From NCBI GenBank assembly GCA_001602955.1, contig LVAC01000018.1:1-64000 (forward strand): DNA of 64,000 bases, in the 5' to 3' direction. Of the stretch, positions 7,652 through 15,939 are shown piece by piece. Source of the DNA: Sulfurospirillum sp001602955 (GTDB lineage Bacteria; Campylobacterota; Campylobacteria; Campylobacterales; Sulfurospirillaceae). The stretch's first letter is position 1, and every line of letters begins with the position of its first letter. The position numbers and the translations under genes were made by a program. The notes under the pieces are model-generated. The model saw only the letters and a program-made list of their open reading frames with translations, ran no database searches and was not told the origin of the DNA.

Positions 7652-7939
7652 TTAATATTCGTAATCGACGACTTTACTCAGTGCGTTGAGGGATTTAATA
7701 AACGCAACGACTTCAAGGTGAATCGGATGGGTTGCATAGGTTGATAAATCTTCTTTGGTTTCAAAATCGCTGATGAGTGCAACATCAAAGGCACGTTCTT
7801 CAGGCGAGAAGTTAAGTCCGACTTCCAAATGTTTGACGATATCCAATTTCCCCTGCATGCTCATAATGCGATCGCGCATCGCTTGTTTATTCGTTTCGGA
7901 ATTGTCGGGAAGCTTGAAAAATACGATATGGCGAACCAT
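7652..7939 (-). CDS. Dabb-family stress-responsive alpha/beta barrel protein
   Basis: 95 residues. It begins MVRHIVFFKLPDNSE, the standard opening of the Dabb (stress responsive A/B barrel) fold, and continues with LEVGLNFSPEERAFDVALISDFETKEDLSTYATHP, then HLEVVAFI. The start at 7939 is picked because AAAGGAG lies just upstream. Family members are small dimeric cytosolic proteins, and most bacterial ones have no proven role. Confidence 0.88.
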   Translation of the reverse strand: MVRHIVFFKLPDNSETNKQAMRDRIMSMQGKLDIVKHLEVGLNFSPEERAFDVALISDFETKEDLSTYATHPIHLEVVAFIKSLNALSKVVDYEY

Positions 7940-8057
7940 CGTTACTCCTTTTTGAGAGCTATTATAGCAAAACTTTATCACGAATCTGCGAAGGAATTTA
8001 ACGTTAATTTAACACTTCATGACTACACTGTGACAAATTATTTCATAGGGAGTAACG

Positions 8058-9194
8058 ATGGTAAAGTTTATCGTATGGAGTGTTCTAGCACTCTTCTTGA
8101 CGCTCGGATTGCATGCCGAGGAGTTTAACAAAGCGGCTTCGGGCGAGCCTGAGTTGATTCAGCAAGGCGATACGAAGGCCTATTGTCCGATATGCGGTAT
8201 GAGTTTAAAGCAGTTCTATAAAACGTCTCACGGGGCTATTTTAAACGACGGAACCGCAACGCAATATTGTTCGATTCGATGCCTTGCGGCGGATTGGAAT
8301 GCCATTGAAGCACGTGTTAAAAAAATCGTCGTGACCGATGCCAAAAGTGAAAAACTCATCGATGTGAAAGACGCGTTTTACGTCGTCGGCTCTAAAGTTC
8401 CCGGTACGATGAGTCAAGTCAGTAAATTGGCATTTGCTCAAAAAATCGACGCCGAAGCGTTTATGAAAGAGTACGGCGGCGAGTTGATGAGCTTTGATAA
8501 AGCGTTTGCCTCGGCAAAAGCCTCTTTGGCGCAAGACGTGGATGCTTTTATTCAAAAGAAGCAAAAAGGCATGTACCCGATGGGTGAGAAAATCTATAAC
8601 GCAGCGTGCGCGAAAGATCAAATTCATGTAGACGACTTTACGACGATTAGCGCATTGAAAGTATTTTTGAAAAACAACAAAGTATGCGGCGAACTCGATG
8701 AACAAAAACTGCAAGCCGTTTCTTTGTACGTGTGGGAGATTTTGCGCGAGGAGGCACACGGACATGCCCATAAAAATATGATACATGTCGAAAAAGATGA
8801 AAAATGTCCCGTATGCGGTATGTTTGTTTACAAATACCCGCGTTGGGCGGCGCGTATGAACTACGTCGATAACGGTAAAAACGTTAGCCATGCCTTTGAC
8901 GGCGTGAAAGACATGCTCAAGTTTTACCACAACCCTTCTAAATGGGGGAACTATGCAAAACAACCCGATGATAAAGTCGCTTTATTGGTGACGGATTATT
9001 ATACGCAAGAAGCGATTGACGGTAAAGCGGCTTTTTACGTCGTTGGGAGCGACATGTACGGTCCAATGGGCAGGGAATTTATTCCGTTTAAAGATGAAGC
9101 AAGCGCGCAAAGCTTTTTGAAAGATCATAAAGGAAAACGCGTTCTTCGCCTCAAGGAAATCGACGAAGCACTTGTGTACGAGCAAGACAAATAG
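8058..9194 (+). CDS. NosL-like protein with two metal-binding domains around a degenerate cytochrome-like middle
   Basis: 378 residues with a signal peptide (MVKFIVWSVLALFLTLGLHA). Two NosL-type domains each carry CPxCGM: CPICGMSLKQ at about 43-48 and CPVCGMFVYKYPRW at about 253-258. Each is followed by a block ending in AFYVVGS and an acidic strand. Between them, about 170-230, lies a helical stretch (GEKIYNAACAKDQIHVDDF) that resembles a cytochrome c domain lacking CXXCH. NosL is a periplasmic copper chaperone for nitrous oxide reductase. No other nos genes are in the window, so the target is unknown. GGGAG precedes the start. Confidence 0.85.
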   Translation: MVKFIVWSVLALFLTLGLHAEEFNKAASGEPELIQQGDTKAYCPICGMSLKQFYKTSHGAILNDGTATQYCSIRCLAADWNAIEARVKKIVVTDAKSEKLIDVKDAFYVVGSKVPGTMSQVSKLAFAQKIDAEAFMKEYGGELMSFDKAFASAKASLAQDVDAFIQKKQKGMYPMGEKIYNAACAKDQIHVDDFTTISALKVFLKNNKVCGELDEQKLQAVSLYVWEILREEAHGHAHKNMIHVEKDEKCPVCGMFVYKYPRWAARMNYVDNGKNVSHAFDGVKDMLKFYHNPSKWGNYAKQPDDKVALLVTDYYTQEAIDGKAAFYVVGSDMYGPMGREFIPFKDEASAQSFLKDHKGKRVLRLKEIDEALVYEQDK

Positions 9195-9197
9195 TTT

Positions 9198-10367
9198 TTA
9201 CGCAATGTCGTGAGGTTGTTCGACGATAAAGCCTTGGAAAAGATCACAGCCGAGGTTTCGCGCAATCTCACGTGCGGCGCGCGAGTTGAGTTGTGAAGCG
9301 ATTGTTTGGATGCCCTGCTTGTGGGCGAGAGCGATCATGGTATTGCAGGTTGCTTGTGCGTTAGGATCAATCGCAAAATCACGGATAAGACGTCCGTGAA
9401 GCTTCACGTAATCCACGCATCCTTGCGGAAAATAAGCAAGATATTCCGCACTTTTAACGTTATCTAAAATCAGCGTAAATCCCTCTTGTTTCAGCGTACT
9501 TAAGCTCTTTAGAAGCGATTCGCACGGCGTTTTTCCTTCACATTCAACCTCAAGCCACACGTTTTTCGGATCGACGCGGTGTCGTAAAAAAGCCAAACGC
9601 TCCGCATCGAGGAGATCTTCGTACGAGAGATTGAGCGCGACAGGGCGATGCGCGACTTGGGTCAACTGGCACGCTTTGTGGACGATACTGCGAAACAAAG
9701 CATCGTATAAACCGCGTTCGTGTGCGATTTTGAGGAAAAGTTTCGGCGACTGTAACGTTTGGCGATCACACAAGCGCAAAAGACCTTCGTAATAGCATGC
9801 CTGTTCTGAAAGATCGACGACGGCTTGGCAATGAAGCGTAATATTTTCGCGTTCGATCGCTTGTTTCATCATCGCTTCTACCGCTTCTTCGCTTTCGCTA
9901 AGGAGCGTATTGGCAAATTCAGAGTAGGTTACGAAAGGTTGATCTTCCGTTTTGGCAACGCGTAGTGCTTTTTGAGCTTTTTCCAGAGCGTTGAAATGAT
10001 CGAAACTGATGCCGATAACGGTCTCGACGCGAATGGTCTGATCGTTATAATCGTAGGCGAGATTTTTCAGCGTATCGAGCAGTGCAAAGATGAGGTTTTC
10101 CATCTTGGAAAGTTCAAACGGAGCATTTTGCAAGAGTAAAAATGTGTCGTCGACGAAGCGGTAAAGCGTCATTTCATGCGATAGGGCAAAGGTTTGGAGC
10201 GTTTGGGCAAAACGACGTAAAATAAAATCGCCGCCTTCGTCGCCGTGCGCGATCGTAATAGCTTTAAAGCGTTTGATATCGACGAGAAACAGCTTCGGGT
10301 GCTTACATGTCGTTACCGCTTCTACAAAAGCATCGAGCGATGCGACGTCGGTTAACCGATCTTTCAT
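9198..10367 (-). CDS. degenerate GGDEF-EAL protein, probably not catalytic
   Basis: 389 residues with no membrane segment. Residues about 1-150 have the GGDEF fold (LFLVDIKRFKAITIAHGDEGGDFILRRFA is split over the usual positions), but the signature GGDEF reads FVDDT. Residues about 165-389 have the EAL fold with EAL replaced by EGL, the DDFG block by LDNVKS, and K-D-x-x by KLHGRL. Key metal ligands are thus missing, and it is likely a c-di-GMP sensor or protein-binding regulator. Its start overlaps the end of mobA by 4 bases, so it is the last gene of leuC-mobA-EAL. Confidence 0.85.
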   Translation of the reverse strand: MKDRLTDVASLDAFVEAVTTCKHPKLFLVDIKRFKAITIAHGDEGGDFILRRFAQTLQTFALSHEMTLYRFVDDTFLLLQNAPFELSKMENLIFALLDTLKNLAYDYNDQTIRVETVIGISFDHFNALEKAQKALRVAKTEDQPFVTYSEFANTLLSESEEAVEAMMKQAIERENITLHCQAVVDLSEQACYYEGLLRLCDRQTLQSPKLFLKIAHERGLYDALFRSIVHKACQLTQVAHRPVALNLSYEDLLDAERLAFLRHRVDPKNVWLEVECEGKTPCESLLKSLSTLKQEGFTLILDNVKSAEYLAYFPQGCVDYVKLHGRLIRDFAIDPNAQATCNTMIALAHKQGIQTIASQLNSRAAREIARNLGCDLFQGFIVEQPHDIA

Positions 10368-10939
10368 AAGCGTTTTTTTGCCTCTTCGTATTCGTCGGGA
10401 TGATTGACGTTAAAAAAAAGTGCATCGTCTTGAAACGAAATGAAACGTGTACGGCTTTGTGCTAAAACCGAACGTATTTTGTGTTCGTTACGTTCCAAAA
10501 GCGTTCGAATGACGGGAATGATCGAGGGCGCATAGATTGCGCACAATTGATGCGAAGACGAAGAGGACGTCGCAACGAGCGCATCGGTTTCGTCATTGAG
10601 GTTCGCATACAGCGTTTCAAAGACTTCGGGGGTGACAAAAGGCGTATCGACGCTTAAAACGCACACGGGAATTTGGAAATATTCCAAAATCGATAAAAGT
10701 GCCACGAGCGGCGAATGCTCTTGGTACGAAGCGGTATCTTCGATAAAAGAAGCATCAAAGTTAAATTTTGCGCGGCTTTTGGCACTGACATGTAGGCTTT
10801 GAAAAAAAGGTTTTAAACGTTGCAGTTGAAATTGCGTGAGCGTTGCGCATCCTCCAAAAGGAAGCAACGCTTTGTCGCTTCCCATGCGAGAGCTTTTCCC
10901 GCCGGCAATAATGACTAAAGGCAGCGGGATAAAGACCAT
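10364..10939 (-). CDS. mobA: MobA, molybdenum cofactor guanylyltransferase
   Basis: 191 residues. The start has the nucleotidyltransferase loop LVIIAGGKSSRMGSDKALLPF, and VLSVDTPFVTPEVF supplies the metal-binding Asp. MobA links GMP to molybdopterin to make the guanine dinucleotide cofactor used by DMSO-reductase-type enzymes such as nitrate, formate and polysulfide reductases. Its start codon overlaps the leuC stop by one base and its end overlaps the GGDEF-EAL gene, so the three are translationally coupled. Confidence 0.93.
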   Translation of the reverse strand: MVFIPLPLVIIAGGKSSRMGSDKALLPFGGCATLTQFQLQRLKPFFQSLHVSAKSRAKFNFDASFIEDTASYQEHSPLVALLSILEYFQIPVCVLSVDTPFVTPEVFETLYANLNDETDALVATSSSSSHQLCAIYAPSIIPVIRTLLERNEHKIRSVLAQSRTRFISFQDDALFFNVNHPDEYEEAKKRL

Positions 10940-12204
10940 TAGAGCGTTCTTGGATCGGTAATTTTGCCCATAACGGCACTGGCGGCCGCTACGGCGGAGT
11001 TGGCAAGGTAAATCTCGCTGGTGCGCGCTCCCATACGTCCTACGAAGTTACGATTGGTCGTCGCGACGCAACGTTCGCCTTCGCCTAAAATACCCATGTA
11101 TCCGCCCAAACATGCGCCGCATGTGGGATTGCTAAACACCGCGCCCGCTTCGACGAAAATATCCACCAAACCTTCTTTTTGGGCTTGCAAAGAGATCTTT
11201 TGCGTTGCAGGCGTGATGATAAGACGTGTTTTACGCGCGACTTTACGCCCTTTTAAGATGCTTGCCGCGATGCGTAAGTCTTCCAAACGACCGTTGGTAC
11301 AACTGCCGATAAAAACTTGATCGATCGCTAGATCGTCTTTGACCGCTTCGTTAATGGACTTGCCGTTAGAAGGTAAAAACGGATAGGCAATGACCGGATC
11401 AAGGTTCGCGACATCGATATGAAGGACGTGAACATACGTCGCATCGTCGTCGGAATAGAAAAATTTCGGCTCACGCGCAAGTTTTTTATCGCTTAAAAAG
11501 GCTTTGGTCGTTTCATCGACGGCAACGATACCGCTTTTGGCTCCCGCTTCAATTGCCATGTTACACAAAGAGAAACGATCGTCCATGGTGAGGTGTTGGA
11601 TCGTATCGCCCGTAAATTCGAGCGTGCGGTACAAGGCACCGTCGACGCCGAGTCGGCGGATGACTTCTAAGATGAGGTCTTTCCCGTAGACGTGGCGTTT
11701 TGGTTTGCCGCTAAAGACGACCTTGATGGATTCGGGAACTTTAAACCAATTTTCTCCCGTAATCATCGCAAACGCGAGGTCGGTTGAGCCCATACCCGTC
11801 GCAAACGCACCTAACGCGCCGTGCGTACAGGTGTGTGAGTCTGCGCCGATAATGACGTCGCCCGGAACGACAAGCCCTTTTTCGGGAAGCAAGGCGTGTT
11901 CGATGCCCATGTCTTTTTCGTCGAAGTAATGTTTGAGATCGTGTTTGTAGGCAAAATCACGGCTGATTTTGGCTTGGTTGGCACTGGCAATATCTTTGGC
12001 GGGAATATAGTGATCCATAACGATACTAAACCCGTCCGGATTGGCAAGTTTGGTCGCGCCGCTCTCTTCAAACGCTTTAATGGAAATGGGCGTCGTGATG
12101 TCGTTGCCTATGACCATATCGATCTTGCATTTGATAATTTCTCCGGCATATACCGCGTGTCCGACGTGTTCGCTGAAAATTTTTTCGGTGATGGTTTGTC
12201 CCAT
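10939..12204 (-). CDS. leuC: LeuC, 3-isopropylmalate dehydratase large subunit
   Basis: 421 residues. It has aconitase-family blocks: VMDHYIPAKD near 60, GADSHTCTHGALGAFATGMGSTD near 130, and the 4Fe-4S cysteines in FIGSCTNGRLEDLR and NPTCGACLGGYMG. The length and sequence match the LeuC type used in leucine synthesis (isomerising 2- to 3-isopropylmalate), acting with LeuD, which is not in the window. A TTACATGTAA copy (12214-12223) sits just before the start and supplies part of its ribosome-binding AAGG. It leads the mobA and GGDEF-EAL genes. Confidence 0.93.
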   Translation of the reverse strand: MGQTITEKIFSEHVGHAVYAGEIIKCKIDMVIGNDITTPISIKAFEESGATKLANPDGFSIVMDHYIPAKDIASANQAKISRDFAYKHDLKHYFDEKDMGIEHALLPEKGLVVPGDVIIGADSHTCTHGALGAFATGMGSTDLAFAMITGENWFKVPESIKVVFSGKPKRHVYGKDLILEVIRRLGVDGALYRTLEFTGDTIQHLTMDDRFSLCNMAIEAGAKSGIVAVDETTKAFLSDKKLAREPKFFYSDDDATYVHVLHIDVANLDPVIAYPFLPSNGKSINEAVKDDLAIDQVFIGSCTNGRLEDLRIAASILKGRKVARKTRLIITPATQKISLQAQKEGLVDIFVEAGAVFSNPTCGACLGGYMGILGEGERCVATTNRNFVGRMGARTSEIYLANSAVAAASAVMGKITDPRTL

Positions 12205-12213
12205 GATAAAACC

Positions 12214-12223
12214 TTACATGTAA
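12214..12223. repeat. TTACATGTAA motif, leuC leader
   Basis: Exact copy of the iterated palindrome, one of only four that lie outside genes. Read on the minus strand, its last bases form the AAGG ribosome-binding site of leuC. Confidence 0.9.
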
Positions 12224-12251
12224 GAATAATGGGAAGATTGTAACACAAAAA

Positions 12252-12283
12252 GGTTTAAGAAAAAGAAGAGTTGCTTATGCAAC
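12252..12283 (-). terminator. weak terminator after the DUF2892 gene
   Basis: On the minus strand GTTGC-ATAA-GCAAC (12283-12270) is followed by a T-rich stretch. The stem is short, so read-through into leuC is possible. Confidence 0.45.
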
Positions 12284-12298
12284 CCTTCCCAGGCGCGC

Positions 12299-12523
12299 TT
12301 AACGTCCGCAGCCGCAACCGCCGCCGCAACTGCTTGAATCGTCGTTTTTAGAGGTGTCGATTTTGAAAGGAAGATACGCGGGGCAAAAGCGAATAATCGC
12401 ACTTCCTAAAACGATAACGCCGATGATGCCGAACCAGCTTTGATACGCTACGCCTGCTAAAATAATGGCAATTCCTACGATAAAACGAACGGCTCTATCG
12501 GTTTTTCCTACGTTGCATTTCAT
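12299..12523 (-). CDS. DUF2892 small membrane protein with Cys-rich tail
   Basis: 74 residues. MKCNVGKTDRAVRFIVGI is the DUF2892 signature (the inner-membrane domain of YgaP-like proteins), followed by two transmembrane helices at about 13-30 and 32-46. The tail SSSCGGGCGCGR is rich in Cys and Gly and could bind a metal. RBS AAGGAG lies upstream. The role is unknown; family members are often near sulfur-transfer or redox genes, and here a peroxiredoxin is divergently placed. Confidence 0.85.
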   Translation of the reverse strand: MKCNVGKTDRAVRFIVGIAIILAGVAYQSWFGIIGVIVLGSAIIRFCPAYLPFKIDTSKNDDSSSCGGGCGCGR

Positions 12524-12612
12524 GAATGACTCCTTGGTTTTGATAATTTAAGAGTTATTATATCCTATTCTAAAAATAAATCGGTTAAAAATTTAAATAA
12601 TAAAAATTACTA

Positions 12613-12641
12613 TTGACAAATATTTATCAGTTTGATATACT
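12613..12641 (+). promoter_or_regulatory. strong sigma-70 promoter of the peroxiredoxin gene with an internal dyad
   Basis: TTGACA (12613-12618) and TATACT (12636-12641) are spaced by 17 bases. A small dyad, TATC-AGTTT-GATA, lies between and over the -10 box, and the flanks are very AT-rich. It could be an operator for a Fur/PerR-type repressor, but this is inference. Confidence 0.7.
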
Positions 12642-12679
12642 TCCATCATCAAAAACAAAAATAAACATAAGGAGCAATT

Positions 12680-13387
12680 ATGGCATGCGATACCAATAAA
12701 GTTGAAGCAATCGCTTCTGAAACCGTGCAAGACAATTCCAATAACGAAATGAAAACACAGGAGAAAAAAAACATGAGTTCCTCTTTAGTTCTACAAAAAG
12801 CACCGTCATTCAAAATGGATGCGTATAACGCCAAAACAGGTCATTTTACGAGCGTAAACAGCGAGGATTATCAAGGCAAATGGCATGTCGTCTGCTTTTA
12901 TCCGGCAGATTTTACCTTTGTATGTCCGACGGAAATTGCGGCGATGAACGCCAAATACGACGAATTTCAAGAACTTGGCGTCGAAATTTTGGCGGTTTCG
13001 ACCGATACCAAATTTTCGCACAAACGTTTTGTCGAAACCGAACCTCTTTTGGCGGGTTTAAAACTGACGATCGGTGCGGATCCGACCGGTACGGTTAGTC
13101 GCGCTTTCGGCGTTATGATCGAAGAAGAGGGAATCGCACTTCGCGGACGTTTTCTTATCAATCCCGAGGGCGTGTGCGTTGCACAAGAAGTACAAGCACC
13201 GATGGTAGGACGTAACGTCAATGAATTTTTACGCCAAGTCAGAGCATGGCAACATGCGAGCAAAACGGGCGAAGTATGTCCTGCGGGCTGGAGACCGGGC
13301 AAAAAGACTTTGCCGGTAGCAACCGACGTTGAGAAGATGACGGGACGCGTAGGCGATTACATTACGATCGAAGAGATCTTATCGTAA
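12680..13387 (+). CDS. 2-Cys peroxiredoxin (AhpC/Prx1 type) with N-terminal extension
   Basis: 235 residues. The thioredoxin-like core starts at about residue 32. The peroxidatic cysteine is Cys82 in FYPADFTFVCPTE and the resolving cysteine is Cys200 in GEVCPAGWRPG, as in typical dimeric 2-Cys enzymes that reduce hydrogen peroxide and alkyl peroxides. Usual members have about 190-200 residues; here 31 extra N-terminal residues (MACDTNKVEAIASE...) contain another Cys. The start at 12680 has AAGGAG, but a second site (GGAG before an ATG at 12773, MSSSLVLQ) could also give a standard-length form. The last 9 bases overlap the convergent gene. Confidence 0.93.
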   Translation: MACDTNKVEAIASETVQDNSNNEMKTQEKKNMSSSLVLQKAPSFKMDAYNAKTGHFTSVNSEDYQGKWHVVCFYPADFTFVCPTEIAAMNAKYDEFQELGVEILAVSTDTKFSHKRFVETEPLLAGLKLTIGADPTGTVSRAFGVMIEEEGIALRGRFLINPEGVCVAQEVQAPMVGRNVNEFLRQVRAWQHASKTGEVCPAGWRPGKKTLPVATDVEKMTGRVGDYITIEEILS

Positions 13388-13786
13388 AAAGCCCTTATAG
13401 TCACTCAGAAAATTATGGATACCCTCTTGTGCAAAGAGGGTATCGCTCCACGGTTTCGTATCGATCAAATCAAAATAGGCTTCTTTTAAAACATACGCCG
13501 ATGCTTTGACGTAACGACCTTCTACAAGAAGCTCCACCTCTTTACGCTCGTAATACTCGCCTTCAAAAGTATCAAGGATGACCAAATCTTCGTCGCACAC
13601 GTCGTAGTAAACGACGCCCTCGACCGACGCGTCTTTTAGCGGAAAAATGACGGGATAAACGTCGTTTTTGATCGCGCGCCTTTCGTAATGGGACAAAGTC
13701 GCTTTTTGGGCAAGGTAGTTGCCCTTTACCAGTCGGTGCCAGACGTCTTCAAACATTAATGATCCGTACGTAAAGAGGTGTGTCAT
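13379..13786 (-). CDS. AIG2-like gamma-glutamylcyclotransferase family protein
   Basis: 135 residues. The opening FTYGSLMFEDVW is the glycine-rich loop of the gamma-glutamylcyclotransferase fold; LDTFEGEYYERKEVEL carries the conserved catalytic-type Glu and Tyr. Family members cleave gamma-glutamyl amines or peptides, but the substrate here cannot be read. The start at 13786 is preferred (MTHLFTYGS) because AAGGAG lies upstream. Its 3' end overlaps the peroxiredoxin stop by 9 bases. Confidence 0.88.
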   Translation of the reverse strand: MTHLFTYGSLMFEDVWHRLVKGNYLAQKATLSHYERRAIKNDVYPVIFPLKDASVEGVVYYDVCDEDLVILDTFEGEYYERKEVELLVEGRYVKASAYVLKEAYFDLIDTKPWSDTLFAQEGIHNFLSDYKGFLR

Positions 13787-13857
13787 TGCGTGCTCCTTGG
13801 TGAAAATCATACCACGATACGCGCCGAAACCGTGATCAAAAAGTAAACAAATGAGGG

Positions 13858-13863
13858 TATAAT
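13858..13863 (+). promoter_or_regulatory. -10 box for the GNAT-ogt-glycerate kinase-rqcH operon
   Basis: TATAAT lies 26 bases before the GNAT start at 13890. No -35 box is clear. Confidence 0.45.
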
Positions 13864-13889
13864 AATAAGAAAATCATTCAAGGCTTGAC

Positions 13890-14351
13890 ATGTTAATCCG
13901 TCAAACAAGCAATGCGCATGAAGATTTTCGTGCCTTAACGCGTGCGTTGGACGCCGAATTAAACGCGCGTTACGGAGCGATGCAAGCGGCATACGACCGC
14001 CATAACGTCATCGATCCGATCGAGACGGCGTTGGTCGGTTATGAAAGCTCAACGCCTATTGCCTGCGGATGTTTCAAAATCATCGATGCTCAAACGGTCG
14101 AGATCAAACGCATGTTCGTGATGCCGGCGTATCGAAGGCGCGGCTTTTCGTCGCGTATTTTAGCGGAACTTGAATCGTGGGCGTGTACGCTTGGGTATCA
14201 ACGGGCGCGATTGGAAACGGGCAAATCCCAACCCGAGGCGATCGCCTTGTATCGCAAATGCGGTTACGAGGTCGTCGAAAACTTTCCACCTTACGTGGGC
14301 ATGGACGACAGCGTGTGCATGCAAAAATCTCTAAGGAGCAACGATGGCTAA
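13890..14351 (+). CDS. GNAT-family N-acetyltransferase
   Basis: 153 residues. The acetyl-CoA loop is MFVMPAYRRRGFSSRILAELE (motif A, split: RRRGF then a helix), followed by LETGKSQPEAIALYRKCGY (motif B). Substrate unknown. It is the first gene of a tight set; the end overlaps the start of ogt by 8 bases. Confidence 0.9.
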   Translation: MLIRQTSNAHEDFRALTRALDAELNARYGAMQAAYDRHNVIDPIETALVGYESSTPIACGCFKIIDAQTVEIKRMFVMPAYRRRGFSSRILAELESWACTLGYQRARLETGKSQPEAIALYRKCGYEVVENFPPYVGMDDSVCMQKSLRSNDG

Positions 14352-14799
14352 GTGTACCATAGACTCTCCCGTGGGGAGATTGATCGCCGAGGTCAACGAC
14401 GACGCACTCTTAGCGTTGGATTTTGAGCAAGACGGCGAAGTTTACCGTGACGAACATCCGCTTTTAGACAAACTTAAGAGTGAGTTACGCGACTATTTCG
14501 AAGGAAAACGCAAATCCTTTAGCCTGCCTCTTGCACCCAAAGGAACGCCTTTTCAAAAAACGGTTTGGCAAACGTTGACGCGTATTCCCTACGGAGCGAC
14601 GGTTTCTTACAGTACCGAAGCGTCCATGTTGGAACATCCCAAAGCCGTTCGAGCGGTGGCAAACGCCAACGGCAAAAACAAAATTGCGATTATTATTCCC
14701 TGCCACCGCGTGATTGCCAAGAACGGCGGTATCGGTGGATACAGCGGCGGACTTTGGCGTAAAGAGTATCTGCTTGCATTGGAGGCAAAGTATCGATGA
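14344..14799 (+). CDS. ogt: Ogt, methylated-DNA-[protein]-cysteine S-methyltransferase
   Basis: 151 residues. It has the PCHRV active site with Cys120, preceded by the DNA-binding helix block TPFQKTVWQTLTRIPYGATVSY and followed by GGYSGGLWRKEYLLALE. The protein removes alkyl groups from O6-alkylguanine by irreversible transfer to its own cysteine. It overlaps both neighbours by a few bases, so it belongs to the GNAT-ogt-glycerate kinase-rqcH transcript. Confidence 0.96.
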   Translation: MAKCTIDSPVGRLIAEVNDDALLALDFEQDGEVYRDEHPLLDKLKSELRDYFEGKRKSFSLPLAPKGTPFQKTVWQTLTRIPYGATVSYSTEASMLEHPKAVRAVANANGKNKIAIIIPCHRVIAKNGGIGGYSGGLWRKEYLLALEAKYR

Positions 14800-15935
14800 A
14801 AGTCGTTTCGGTCATCGATTCGTTTAAAGGGTGTGCGAGTTCTTCGGAACTCTCTTCGTGGGTTCGCGAAGCGATTTTAGAGGTCTTTCCCGATGCAAGC
14901 GTGCATTCGTGTATGATCGCCGACGGCGGAGAGGGAATGATCGACGCTCTGCTTGCCAACGTTGAGGGTACACGCCTTACATGTCAGGTTCACGACCCTT
15001 TAATGCGTGAAATCGAAGCGCATTACGCCATTTTAAAAGACGGTACGACGGCCGTTATCGAGATGGCGCAAGCCGCAGGGTTGCCTTTGGTTCAAGCGTC
15101 GCAACGAAATCCTTTATTAACGACGACGTACGGCGTGGGTGAACTCATTCACGATGCGCTTGCACGAGGATGTAAAAAAGTGATTATCGGACTTGGCGGA
15201 AGTGCGACCAACGATGCGGGGATCGGCATGCTTCACGCCTTGGGTTTTCGTTTTCTCGACCGCGAAGGTCGCGTGCTTTTTCAAGGCGGAGAGGTTTTGG
15301 AAAAGATTCATACGATCGATCGAAGCGGTGCGCTTAAAGCATTGAAATCGTGTGAGTTTATTGCCGCGTGCGACGTGGAAAATCCGATGACAGGCGTTAA
15401 CGGTAGCGCGCGTGTCTATGCGGCGCAAAAAGGGGCGGACGCTTTGATGATAGAGCGTTTGGAATCGGGCATGCAACACTTCGCGCAATGTTTGGAGCGG
15501 GTGCTGGGGCACGATGTCGCGTCGCAAAAAGGTTCCGGAGCCGCCGGCGGTATCGGTGGAGGTTTGCGTGCTTTTTTAAATGCACGTTTAGCGTCCGGAA
15601 TCGACATTTTATTGGACGAGATGCGTTTTGACGCACTGATCGAAGATGCCGATCTTGTGATCAGCGGCGAAGGACGCATCGATGCGCAATCGTTGATGGG
15701 AAAAGTCCTCAGCGGCGTTGCCAAGCGGTGTCAAAAAGCGCATGTCCCGCTCATCGCTTTGGGCGGCGGTATCGACGACGCGTTGGAAGAACATGTCGGT
15801 ATCGACGCGCTTTTTTCGATTATGCGCTACCCGATGCGCTTGGACGAGGCAATGGACAAAGCCAATGCGCAAAAGCTGACGCGCCAAAGCGTTAAAGAAA
15901 TTTTTCGGCTGATTCAAGCCGTGCGACGAAAGTAG
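14796..15935 (+). CDS. glycerate kinase (GarK/GlxK type I family)
   Basis: 379 residues, full length. It starts MKVVSVIDSFKGCASSSEL with ADGGEGMIDALL near 47, and it has GLGGSATNDAGIGMLHALGF near 130 and GSGAAGGIGGG near 250, all typical of glycerate 2-kinase type I, which phosphorylates D-glycerate with ATP. The start overlaps the ogt stop by 4 bases. A TTACATGTCA motif at 14977-14986 codes LTCQ within the gene. Confidence 0.93.
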   Translation: MKVVSVIDSFKGCASSSELSSWVREAILEVFPDASVHSCMIADGGEGMIDALLANVEGTRLTCQVHDPLMREIEAHYAILKDGTTAVIEMAQAAGLPLVQASQRNPLLTTTYGVGELIHDALARGCKKVIIGLGGSATNDAGIGMLHALGFRFLDREGRVLFQGGEVLEKIHTIDRSGALKALKSCEFIAACDVENPMTGVNGSARVYAAQKGADALMIERLESGMQHFAQCLERVLGHDVASQKGSGAAGGIGGGLRAFLNARLASGIDILLDEMRFDALIEDADLVISGEGRIDAQSLMGKVLSGVAKRCQKAHVPLIALGGGIDDALEEHVGIDALFSIMRYPMRLDEAMDKANAQKLTRQSVKEIFRLIQAVRRK

Positions 15936-15939
15936 GATT

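Noticed and set aside
8241..8963. Long open frame antisense to the NosL-like gene (240 codons)
   Set aside because: Product is rich in His, Phe and Arg with no family likeness; the plus frame has a signal peptide and clear motifs.
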